Of a stretch of 64,000 nt of DNA, positions 33,901 to 46,700 are shown in pieces. Within the stretch, counting starts at the first letter, position 1. Each line of letters starts with the position of its first letter. A program made the position numbers and the translations under genes. Under the pieces are notes generated by a model. That model saw only the letters and a program-made list of their open reading frames with translations. It made no database searches and was not told the origin of the DNA. This DNA is from Branchiostoma belcheri. Taxonomy: Eukaryota > Chordata > Leptocardii > Amphioxiformes > Branchiostomatidae. The stretch covers positions 3,208,033 through 3,272,032 of the forward strand of contig NW_017803268.1 in NCBI RefSeq assembly GCF_001625305.1, in the 5' to 3' direction.

Positions 33901-36900
33901 TAGAGGAACGACGGGGGCGAAGCAGATTTTTTGCGGGGGCGAAGCAGAACGGGGCGGGGGCGAAGCAGAACGGCGGGGGCGAAGAGGAAGGAGTTTCATG
34001 GGGGTGTATACTGTTGAGGTAAATTCAGTGTTGAGTTCTGCCAATTCATTTTAGTGACCATGAAGAAGAGTGATGGATGTCACTCGAAACATCCAGAAGT
34101 AATCTGCGTGTTTTATCCAGAAGTTTGAATTGTCTATGCCTATTAAATATGTCTTTTTCCGTTTATAAGTTGATAAAACATATATCTACATATGTTTTAC
34201 GAATATTCTATATTGTATTCATTATTCTAAAGAATGTGGCGTCTGTGTTATGTGGCGTCTGTGTGGTGTAGTGGATAGAGCGTCCGACTGTCAAGCAAGA
34301 AGACCAGGTTCAATCCCCAGGGTTGGCCCCAGTCATGTCCGGAGATGCACCCAGACGTTGTGCTCTTCGGAAAGGCACTTAACACGCATTTCCCCCCTCA
34401 GTTAGAGGGTTCCTGGGCCCTACTAGGGTTTGGGTTGGCGTTAGGAAGAGCATCCAGCCGTAAAAATCTTGTTTTAAAAATACTTGTACCTGGTGCAAGC
34501 ACGTCTAACCCCCGGTCGGGGAAAAATGACGTTAAATTCGGTTAAAAAAAAGAGAGAGTTGGAGAATCAGAGAACATCCAAGACTGACAACATGTTAACC
34601 CAGCTAACAACATGTTAGATTCTATTATTCATCAAACTTACCATTCTGATCCGGGTCGTATCGTGTCTGTATGGTGTTGTTTCTGTGTGTCTGCTGACGG
34701 GGCGTCTCCTCAGCCGGCTGGTCAGTGTTGATGACCCTGACTTCTCTGCTGACCGCCTGGTCATCCATGACTGGCATCTTCAGGGGCAGTTGGTGTTTCG
34801 GCATGTCATCCTGTATGGAGATTGGTGCACCTGAAGTTACACAGGTTCCCCCATAGTCAACTACAAAGGTATGTCACTCTGCACTGGACTTCATCTAAAT
34901 GTAACATTCCATGTTGCTCTTTTTATCAATACATTGTGAACCTGATTGACCACAGTTTCAGCACCAAGGACATCGCCAAGTATTGGGTGGGTGTTGCGCA
35001 GAGGCGGGCTTGTCGATGAATTAACGCACACTGATGAAGCAACATAATTGCTAAGTCAGAATTATTAACCGGCAAGCTTGACTTCAATTATATGCAAATA
35101 ATATACAATCCCTGATATGTGAATTAATATGCAAATCAGGGGTTATGAAGGCTGCTCCGGAAATTACCTAATAATACTAGTATATTATAATATTTTATGG
35201 AATTCTTCAAGTTTTGTGCTTCAATGTGTCAGATGACACTGTTGGCGTGTCAAAAGTTAACCTTCTATGCATGTTGGTTGTAGTACAGGGCATAGGTAGC
35301 AACATGGAGGGTCTTACCGGGTTAGGGAAGCACTGTGCGAAGACGTCTGTGCAGTTGTACAGGACGGTTTCCAGGCGGCCCACTCGGTGCTTGTATCCCG
35401 CCAGCTGACCGTGGTGCAGGCGGATAGCGTTGTCGATGTCAGTGACCTTGGAAAATCAGAAGAAAGGTAATCATAATTCATAAAGTGTCAAACACTTCAC
35501 TTCATATTGGCCTGATTTGACTTTGTCTTGGCAATCCTGTGGCCTAATGGCAATATGTATACTCTTGGCAAATTTCATGAAGCAATAAAAAGTTTACATT
35601 TACAATGTCAACATTGTTTACTGACACCAATTCATAAATTTATAGAGTAGAACCATTTCTGATTTCTTACTCTTTATTAAAGTTGAATACGCCATCTCAT
35701 GTATCAATATTAATGTATACCAAGTATTTCAAGTTGGAAGGTCTGTGTTATTACTCTGTGTTATTGTGTGGCAGTTGTTATGTTGTATTCATGTGTTATG
35801 GTTTTTAAGTGCATAAACGGGCTAGCACCAACATATCTCTCATCCACCTTCTTGCATAACTACAATTTTCACCACCACAATTCTTCTGTTATTTCTGTTT
35901 AAGTATTAACTTAATATAATATGTTTTATTATTTCTGTAAACTGGGCCCCACTGAAAATCAACTTGTCAAAGCTGAGTTGGGCTACCCAGGTGTGTTAAA
36001 ATGAAAGAAATAAATAAATAAAAAATAAGATGTATTAGATGTTAAGGACCATAGTTGAAATGTCAAGCTAAATTTTGGATCCTACTGAAGTCAAATCCAG
36101 TGTGATTACCTGTTGGTCTATCCTCCCTATGACATCATAAGTGTCGTGCAGAGATGCCTCCATTTTGAACATCTGTCTGGACAGAGCCCTGTTACCCATG
36201 GTGCCTTCACGTTTCTTCTGCACGGCCACCAGAGTCGCCACCTTCTTAGCCAGAGACTCGTACAGCCTCTCCAACTTCTCGTCTTTGTCCATCAGACTTT
36301 CCGCCTGGGTCCTGAACAGTTTCATGGCGTCGACAACCTGGAGAAATGGCAAAGAAAATGTTAGGATTTTATCTTATCACAATGGATGTAGAGGGCCAAA
36401 TCCCAAGTGGGCGTCCAAGGAAGAGATGGATGGACAAAATGGTGGGACTTCCTCCACCTTAAGCTGCAGAACATCAACCCACAGGACAGAAGCAAACAGC
36501 GGGCTGTCATCAAGCCTCACTGAGCACCAGTGTACATGTGCAAGCACGTCTTACCCTCGGATGACGGGGAACAACTGACGATAAACCGGATAGTAAGTGA
36601 GTGAGTTCTCTGTAATATTTGAACAACATTTCCACATTTTTTATCATTTCGGGTTGGTTCACTCGTTGTGAATCCAAATTTATGCTCCTGCCAAATAAAT
36701 GCTCCCGACACCATTTCGGTGTTTAACTGAGTCAAGTTAAAACTTTTGTTCCAACACAAAGAATTGTTCTCACCTAGAGCTTTGGACCAGTCACTCTAGT
36801 CTTCTTCAATAGACTGACCCAGTGAGACTTGTCATGTGGCTTCTCTGAAGTATGACGACTCAACAATGGGTCAAAAGTGTCCGGCATAAAATGACTGATC

Positions 36901-39900
36901 GAAAGCTCTAGGTGAGGCCTTGTATTAGAATAAAACTTTTGACTTAAACAGGTAACTACCAACACAGATGAATTTTTACAACAGGCCTTACCTCTGTCAA
37001 GTCCTGTTGGTGATTCTGTAGAAGGTCTGCGATGCTATCGTTCATCTTTTCCCATGATTCTGTCAGAGACGTGGTCTGAGAATCGGGATCACCTCCGGTT
37101 GACCTACGACCTCTTCTTAGCAGGTCAACGACCTGTTCCAGTGACAAGGTGCTGGATGGAGGCTGATCCTGTAGTTAAGGTTTAGACCAAAACGTGCTGT
37201 CAACATTTGTAAGTCGTAAACACCTTCCTTAATTGGAACACACTAGCGTAAGTTGGACAAATTATAGCCTGGTTACCAAACCTGTTATAGCTCCCGAGTC
37301 CTATGGCCTCTCTGCAAATTTTCATGCTCTCTGCCAATTACTTGATTTTGGCCAATTACTCAATGGCAAATGTCTAACATGATATGAATGTATCCTGAGA
37401 AAAAAAGAGGCCAATTACTCAATTTGGGCAAATTATGCAATGGTAAATGTCTATCTTAATACTTATCCAGGTTGGGAAAAAAGGACGTGTAATTATGTAC
37501 AAATGTCCTGTATATATATATATATCATTATGACACCAAATCACGTCTATCTTCCATTGTAACAGAAATAACCATGAATCATGATCTTTGATAGATAAGT
37601 AATCAACTAATGGACACTTCTCCTAATTCTAATTCTCAATAATTTCTTTAGTTTACCTGACTGGAGTCTAGTTCAGTGTCTGTTTCAGTGTCGATGCTGC
37701 GGGACTGCTCGGCCTGCGGTGGTGATGGCCGCCGCCTGGCGTCGCGCTTGAGCTGCTCCATGTCCTGCTCCAGGCGGTACAGGATGGTGTCCATCTCCGT
37801 CATCGACTCGTCCTGGGTCTCGATCTGTCGCTCCAGTTGCTGGTTCTTCTGGATTATTCTAAGACATTGAAATAATAAATATATAAAATCAGTAGTGAGT
37901 TATCATGTAAAAGGAACCCTGAAGCTTTCCGTATCCAGATCCATACCTACCTAGTTCAATGCCTGAATGGGTTAGAGTTACGGTTCACGGTTCTAGATAG
38001 TCTCCGCGTATGCGTGTACAAATCATAGACTCTTCCCAGACACGGTTTTGGATACAGGGCCGGGTCTATCCACGTGCCTGAGCATGTTCTGAATACAATC
38101 AAAGCTCGTGAACAAATGCTCATGAAAAACAATTCTTGCTCAAGTCAAATTCAAACTCTCGATCCATTTTATTCAAGGAAAAGTACACACCAAGTATCAG
38201 TGAACACTGCCCCAACTACACTCAACAACGAAATACCCTTTATAGCAACTTGAAACACTGATTGGCTGTATTACTGACTTGGATGATCTTCCTGATGATA
38301 TTCTGGTACATTTACTTTCAAGTGGCTCTTCCTTTCTCTCAACAATGTACAATATTCAAATATTACAACATGTTCAGGTATTTTTGTTGGAATCGAATCG
38401 TTTTTTGTAACATAGTTTATTGATCAATCCTGTCAGCACTTATATGTATTAGTTTCACTTGTTTATCGATGTATTATTGTATCCTGTGCTTTGCCTGTCG
38501 TCTGTATTATGTATTGTCTGGTGGCGACATGAATATAAGTGTTACTTGAGTGTGTCGCCACCGCGTCTTGTCATTATTATGTTTCAATACAAAAAGTATC
38601 AGTGCTGGAACACAAGCTTCTTACCTCCCGATGGTTCCGCGTTGCTGTGTGAAGAGCTGGTTGACCTGCCGTACCTCCAGCTTGAGGCGCTGGTGCATGC
38701 CGACCAGAGTGCGCAGGTCCCCGGCGTTGCTCTGGATCTCCTCCACCTGACTCTGGATCTCCTGCAGGTCCTGCGCGATGCTGGACTTCAGCGCAAGGAT
38801 CCTAAACACAAAATGTCGTTACGATCAAGAAAATATAGGCAAAGGTGTTGGCAAGTGTTGGCAATAGATATACTAGTACGTGGACTACAAAAAAGGAAAT
38901 CTGTGTTTGAAAAAGTTACCGATCTTTCAATGGTATAGGCCATTATGATGGACGTTATGTGCACTAGAGGCAGGTTCTAAAGATCTCTTCTAAACATGTA
39001 AAATGTACATGCATAAAACCTCCTGTATTTGGGCCTGATTGGGACATAATTTTGGTACAAAAAATAAGATGAAAGTAATGTGTAGCTCACTTTGCGTTCA
39101 GCTGATTGGCGACACCGCCATCATCCACGGAGCTGCTCTCGATGTCACTCAAGCGGAACTCAAACTGCTGAAGGGCTACAGTCTGAAAATCCGAAGGGTA
39201 GAGGTTTCAAACAATGTTGTTTAACACTGGCCAATAAGTCAGATTGCAGTGAATATTAAATGTAGATACATGATTGTACACACCGCCACATGGTTTTCAT
39301 GCATGTAATGCCATTGCCTGGATGCCAGACTTTTAGCTTTAGTACATGTATGTTGCAGTAGTCACTTCCCGCCCTGTGCACTGAAGCTAAGAAAAAGGTT
39401 GGCTAAAGGCTAGTAGTGTCTTAGTGCAAGGAAGAAACTGTTTCCGACTTGGTGCTCTGGACTCCCAAGCATGAGAAGAGGAAGCCAGGAAGACCAGCAG
39501 AAACCAGTAGAAACCTTTTACAGGCTCTCGTTCTTCCCCCGCACCATCAGGGAATGGAACGAACTTGAGCCTGGTGCGGTGGAGGCGGGGTCTCTCGCCC
39601 GGTTCAAATCTGAACTGGCGAGGACCCTGCTGCATTGAGCCACCCCATCATGTCTTGTATATATGTAAATATTACTAACGCACTACAAGTAATGCACATG
39701 TCCCGTCTTTAGCACACACAAAATCAGTTGTCTTATGTTCCTTTCTCAGTTATCCTTGTTTTTTCCTTTGTTTTTTATGACTTATGTACCGGGTCACAAT
39801 TGTTACTAACAATGCGTAACGGCTGCCAATAATCATACACTGTAGGGCTGGGCAGTAACGAAGAAGAAGAACCTACATCGACATACTCAAGACCTAAAAC

Positions 39901-42900
39901 AAGCAATGAGGGACAGAGGCATATGGGCAGCCATCATGATCGAGACCAGTTGAGAAATCAGGACTCGACACAAGCAACCAAGCGTCACATTAGAATTATA
40001 TGTTGACAGTGAACTTGACACTTACCTGATTGTTGAGGCCCTGCTGCACACGCTCGGCCTTCAGATCCACCCCGTTAAACTGCTTCCGGAGGTTCTCGAA
40101 CGTGCTGCTGAGCTGGTCCGTCTTGCTCTGGATCTTCTGGAGCCAGACGCTCTGGTTGCCGATCTTGGACTGGAACTGGGAGGTGGAGCCCTGCAGCTTC
40201 TGTAGCACGTCCGACTGACGGAGGATATGTCTCTCCTGGTCGTCACTCTTCACACGCTGCTCACGGATAGAGTCCTGTGGGCAAGAAAACACTCAGTTTT
40301 GTTACTTATCACAGTCGGAAAAAACAGGACAGAAAGTTTCTGCTAAACTTCACGGACCTTGCCATGATCTTACTTACAAAATCTCTGTATTCCTCTGATC
40401 ATAGAACACTGATATTCTATACATGTACAATGTATGTCATGGTAATGATAAATGCTAATAGTCTATGTACATCGTACACTTACTATAATTGTTCATCTAC
40501 TGTTAATCACTGTTTCTTCTCTCTTCCTGAAGCACATATAAGACATAACTAGTCTGTTGGGTGCAAAGGTTTAAACACGGGTCCAATGGTCTTAGAAGTT
40601 CGGAACAAGTATGGGAGCCCCGACCCCAGTAAAAAGGATGGCACCAAGGCTAAAATGGCCTAGCATAGACCATTACTGGAAGGGGGTGGAGTGCAACGTT
40701 AACCCTACCTAACACAAACTCTTACCATATACTCTGGACACTATAAATCTAAGACTAATTCACAGACTAAGTCTAACCGTATTCTCCGCTAGTGTACGCT
40801 GGAACAGGCCCATCTTCAGGTCCAGCTGTCGTTCTCCCCGCGTCTCTTGCCGGGCCTTGCGAGCCAGTTCGTTCCGGATACTGTTGGTCATGGTCCGGAT
40901 GCTGTACACCGTGTTGGTCTGGTTGTACATGGACGCCTCCAGGCGCTGGGTGGCGCGCTGGGCCGCCTGCATGCCCTGGTTCAGGTTAAAAGCGACCTGA
41001 CGAACAGAGATTTAGACGTTTATATATAGATTATATATAGTTCTTTATTGCAGCTTATGCCCGAGGACTAATTGCAAACTGACAGTGAGTACAGAATGTA
41101 TGAAGGGTGGTTTTTCATAATCCTACATATTGTCATGACACAACTTTTATCTAGTAGTATAATGATCATTTTACCCGTGCTCCAACTTAAAGTATGTAAC
41201 TGTTCATTGGCGTAACTTTACAAAAATTGATGTCCTGATTGTGCATAAAATTATGTTCGTCAAAATGCTTTTGCATCCAAACTGAATAAAAAAGTCCTGG
41301 CAGTAGACAGCCTTTGCACAATGCAAAATGGATCAATGTGGGCAGTCTATTAATGTGGATTTCTTGTTATCTGTCTTGTCTTGTGGTCATCTTGGATACG
41401 TTTGACTGTATCCCCCACCTGCTGTAGCCCTCCTCTCAGACCCTCGTCCCCTGCCTCAAGCAGTTGAATCTGTCTCCGCAAATCCAAGATGTCTGCTGTC
41501 CTGTTGTTCATCGCACTGCGGAAGTTTCTTTGTTCTACAAAAAAAAAAGAAAAGACGTATACAAATGCACCCCTTTGAAACAATAATGACCAAACTGGAG
41601 GAATACAGGCACAGAAGTTTCAGACTGTGAGCGAAATGCACTGTGGTCTCATGTTCTGTTTTACTTCGACAGAAGACTAGAATGTCTTCTTCTTCTTATC
41701 CAATCTTAAGGTCATTTCCCCTTAACTGGGGGTTAGACGTGCTTGCATCAAGAGCAAGTCTTTTTTGAATCAAGATTTTTTTACGGCTGGATGCCCCTTC
41801 CTAACGCCAACGCAAACCCTAGTAGGGCCCAGGAACCCTCTAACTTTGTACTATGATTTTGACTTGAACTCACCAAGGGTAAGGGTATTGATGTTCGTCG
41901 CCTGGTCGTTAATCATGCCCCCTTGCTGATCTGTCTTGTCCTGCAGGTTGGAGATCTCCTCAGCATGTCTCTCCACTCGCGACATCGCCTTCTTCCCGCT
42001 TCTTTCCAAGTCGATTAGGTCTATACGTGCTCGGTTCATGTCCTTGCGTAGATCATCTGTTAGGAAAACGACCAAAAACAAGGCTAGGTTATATTCAGTG
42101 ACTCATTCACCAGGGTATAAAAGGGTGTCTGATCTTACATTTTGACAGTTTTTACAGCTGAAAACTATTTTCAGTACAAGTCATAGCAGGCCCAAGCTAG
42201 GCAGACGTTCAGATCCCAGTTGTAATCAGAAAACTATACAGGCTAAAGAATATTGGGTAATACTAGTAGCTGTTCGAACCATTCGTCGTGTACAGTGTAC
42301 CAAACAATGTGTCTTGCTGTATGTGAAGTTTTGTAGGCTTACTCTTGTTTACTTTTGTGTTTCTTTGAGCCCTTTGCTACCACTTAAATTCTGAACACAC
42401 AAAAACACACCTGAGAGAGGTACGAGCTTCTGCAGGTCCTTAGAATGGTCTCTGGAGTTGGCCTGCAGTCGGCTGGTCCGAGCCTCCAGGCTGAGGATGG
42501 TGTCGTTTTGCTCGGCGACCTGAAGCTCCAACTGACCCTGTCTGGAAACCCAGTCCGTAATCTCCGACGCGTAGGTCTACACAAAAAGTATGAGGGATCA
42601 GTGAGAGCTAGAAACAAGGAGAAAGACACCACACTTTGAAAACAAAAACCGCAATGTGGGGTAGTGTGGCGTAACAGCAGAACATTTGGCTCAGAACCAA
42701 GAGGTCCTGGGTTCGAACCCTGCCATGTCACCAAACATTGTGCCCTTGGGAAAGGCACTTTTCACGACTTTCCTCACTTCGCTCAGGTGTTAATGAGTAT
42801 GCTAGAGTGATCATTATCATGATCGTGGGAATTCAAAGAAAAAAAAGAAAAAAAAAGATAAAATTATACATTATGAAGCAACCAACTTGCCTCCAAAGTT

Positions 42901-43683
42901 GCCTCCACATTTTCCTTGAGTAACACTGCCAGTTCTGCACTCTTGCCGAGCAGGGTCTTCTCGGTACGATCGACCTTGCCACTCAGCGTGCCGACCTCCA
43001 CCTTTAGCTCGTCTATTTGCTCAGTGTGTTGGTCCGATTTCTGCGTGACAAGCACGTGATTGTCACGTGGTTATCACATGGTCATAAGATTCGTCATTGA
43101 ATTACATTATAACATACCAGCATTGTTTCACCTTGTTGGAGTACAGAGACCTACAATATAGTAAATGATGACCTTATGCGGGGGGGGGGGGGGCATAAAC
43201 TTTCTGTAACATATGATCAACTGCTCTGAGTCGTGTTCTATCTGCACAAAGTAGCACTGGATTGCTCATTTCTTGACAAAATTTTAAGATGTTCAGTCGA
43301 TAATATTTGGTAATTCAAATATCACCTGTTTGAAGTACTGGTTGAGCTCCTCCACAGACCGGATGGAGTTCTCGTGGTTCCTGGCGCGGCGGGCGAGGCC
43401 GGACAGACTGGCGGTGTGCTCCACCAGCGTGCTCTCCTGCTTCCTGTGCTGGACTTGTAACACGCTGATCAGTCTGTTCAAATCTATGTCCTGTACGGAA
43501 GGTAAAAACATGAGCATCAGAGACAGTACATAGTGGACGTTGATCTTAATCATCAGCTAGCAAATCAGCACTGAATAACCTTAACATTAATCTTATTTCT
43601 GTTGCTTAACGTCAAAATCAATGTGAAGTTGGATTATACAGACACAGACTCGTACACACAAACACCCACCCACACAAACTCGC

Positions 43684-43769
<86 letters not shown>

Positions 43770-46700
43770 AAATGTCAATGTTTCATGAATGAGTCTTACT
43801 CAAGAATCTTATTATTATTATTATTATTATTATGGTGACCGTCCTAGTAGGTGACAACAAATTGATAACAGGACGAATGATACTGCAAACATACTGTTAA
43901 AACTACTGACCTTTTTGTCCAACAGGCCCATCTTGTACTGGAAGTCCTGCAGTGTGACGTTCTGTTCCCTGATGTCGTCCCCGATGTTACTGATGCGGGT
44001 CTGGATGTCCGAGACCGTGTTGATGTTGTCGTTGAGTACACTCTCCAACATCTCGCCTAAACTCTAACGAGTGAACAAGAAAGCTTAAGGATAACATCAA
44101 TATTTTATGACACCACATTCACCTGTACAACATGTGGCAGAGCCTGCCAATCAAGGATAGGCTTGTTCAGTCAACAAAGAAGGTGCCGAGTCCTCCTGGA
44201 CCAAGACGATCGTCTACTAAGATGGAAAGAGGCCGATGATGACGCCTTTCTCACATTGCTTGTTGATGTGTCTACAAAGTTTCATTTGATTTATCGCCTC
44301 TCCACTGCCTTTTTCAATGATTACCAGATTTATTTTCTAATTGCATTGAAAAATCTTACGTCTTATTAATGGTGTGACACAGAAGCAACAACAGCTGCTT
44401 ATTAAGGGTTAATGCCTCCGAGGTGTATATAGTGACATAATCCCTGGTCAGATGTGATAACCACCGAGTGACCTGGAATAAACCACCGAGTGAGCGTAGC
44501 GATGTTTTTTTATGTTAAGCGTAGCTCTTGATGTTACAGCCTGATATAGTTTATGATGTAGTTTCAGACTCATCAATCTACCTCGAGTTGGTACAGCTTG
44601 GTGTCCTGTTCCCTGGTGACGTTGCGGACGTTCCCGACATGCTCCTCCAGCCTGCTGACGGCGGTTGACAGACGGCGGTCCGACTTCTGGTACTGGGCCA
44701 CGTGTTCATACAGGTCGTCCTTAACCTGAGAGGGAAAAGAAGCCCATGCACATTAGATTTAACTAGTAAATATTTTAGCAATATGAAAGACTAACTGGTA
44801 CATTTTTGTAGCTTTCGTATAACGTGCTGGTGTTGGAAGATTTCATTGAACAGTTTTTTCTGTAAATCCAATTCTTAAAGATATTTCCAATTTGATCACA
44901 ATACTACGCCAATGCCTCCGCCTCTGGGGCGTCATCAAAATCGTCATTGCTCTACATGATTCTCCTCTCGATGTCTTTTTACGAATAGGCACTCCTATGA
45001 CACTTTGCTTTCAGAGGAGTGTGGTGTTTGCAAAACAAACTAAAGGAGGTCTAATATTACTGTGAATATAGAAACTTGACCATCATCCTACCAGAGCGCT
45101 AGCCTCTTCTAGTTATGTAATATCGCGAGACTGTTGTCACAAATCTAGCCTCTCAACGTCTTCTTGTGGATAAGCAATTATATTGGTGCTCAAGAGTGTG
45201 GTGCTTGCAAAACAAAGGAGGTCTAATAGTTCAGTTAACTGTGGATGTAGGAACATGACCATTGTGTAGGGTCATGTGGCCCTCAGAAGCAAGAGGTCCC
45301 GGGTTCGAACCTTGCCATGTTCGATCTTGTGCCCCTGGGAAAGGCACTTCACACTACTTTCCTGGATGGAGGCCTGTGAACCCCATCTCGTATAAGTCAC
45401 AGAAAGGCAGCAGAATCTTCAGCTAGTTGAAGGCGGCTGCCTCAAAATGAAAGAAGAAGAAGATTGTCCTACCAGAGCGCTAGCCTCCTCTAGCTGTGTG
45501 ATGTCACGAGATTGTTGTGTGACAGACGTGGAGATGGTGTCCAGCTTGTCCTCCAGTCGGGTGATCTGTGTGAAGGGGTTGCGCAGGTCACTGGCCGAAC
45601 TCAGGAGGTTGTTACCTGTAGGATGGAACCACATTAGAGAAATGAGGAAATTCGAGCTATGCTGGGAGTAGAGAATACAATATTTGTTGATAATATCCGT
45701 AAAAGAAGGCTGAGGTGGTTTGACCACGATCAGAGAAGACCCCCAGACCCATTTGTATATGGGGCCTACCACCAGGTCTCTGAAAACCCCAGTCCTAGAG
45801 GAAGACCCCCCCCCCAAAAAAAATGGCGGGACCCAATAGTTGATGACACTGAAGATTAAAAATTATTATGTATAATAAGAGCCTGACCTAATCCATTAGC
45901 GTCATTAGGCAGGAACACCAGCTTGATCTCGTCGATAGCGTTCTCCAGTATCCTGTCTCGGATCTTGAGCCTGGTGAGAGCCTGGGTGTGGTTACCGGTC
46001 AGAGCCTGCTGAGTCCGGATCAGGGTCCGCAGGTACGAGATGCGGTTACTCTGCTCGCTCAGGCCCGTCTCGTGCCTGGGAAATAAGCGCAACGAATCAA
46101 ACTTTGGAAGCTGCCATGAGATTGGGCAATTGAAAATTGAAAGCTGAAAAGGGAAATTTTCGAAGCCTCATGACGGACTACTGTGTACAAAGAACTCAAG
46201 ACATCCATCAAGTTACACTGAAAAACGTCATATACTGCCGAAGTTTGTACAATGTATTTTACACTGTACGAATGTCAAGTTTTATCAACTACAATGTATA
46301 CTCAAACGTGTGATAAACTTGTTTTTAAGTGATTCCATATTCAAGTTTGCCTTGGCGCCATCCTCCGTAGTTACTGCTGGCTCTCTTGTTTTGCTTGCTA
46401 CCAAAAAAAAAGGAGAGGACTAGCGAGAATTGCACCTTGCCTCTACCAGGCTTCGGGAAGCGGCTGGAAAGAGTAGAAACTGGCCAAATAGACAGATGAT
46501 ATGCCAGGGGAGTTGCTAAGGTTAGGCTAGGTCCGAGAACAATTTACCGCTCCCGTCTACTCTTCCAGAAGCCTGGTAGAAGCTATAGATGGCATCCAGG
46601 TTACATAAAGTAGGTTATCTTTTATATTTGCTGTAAAGATAGGATGTTGTGTTTATCTACCTGTTGATGACCGTGAGGTACTCTCCCAGCAGGTCCCTGA

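Noticed and set aside
33040..34044. Pro/Arg/Ser-rich frames near 33-34 kb as genes
   Set aside because: The same frame appears in both arms of a foldback element and is built from a tandem repeat.
34250..34330. Functional tRNA gene
   Set aside because: A and B boxes are present but the acceptor stem does not pair and the sequence continues into a SINE body found in other copies.
34811..34830. Acceptor at 34831 for the stalk exon
   Set aside because: It looks good locally but puts the 5' neighbour out of frame with a stop. The acceptor ending at 34811 keeps phase on both sides.
36113..36364. Plus-strand frames overlapping the exon at 36110-36337
   Set aside because: Shadow frames of the minus-strand coiled-coil exon. 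The minus frame has splice sites and phase continuity.
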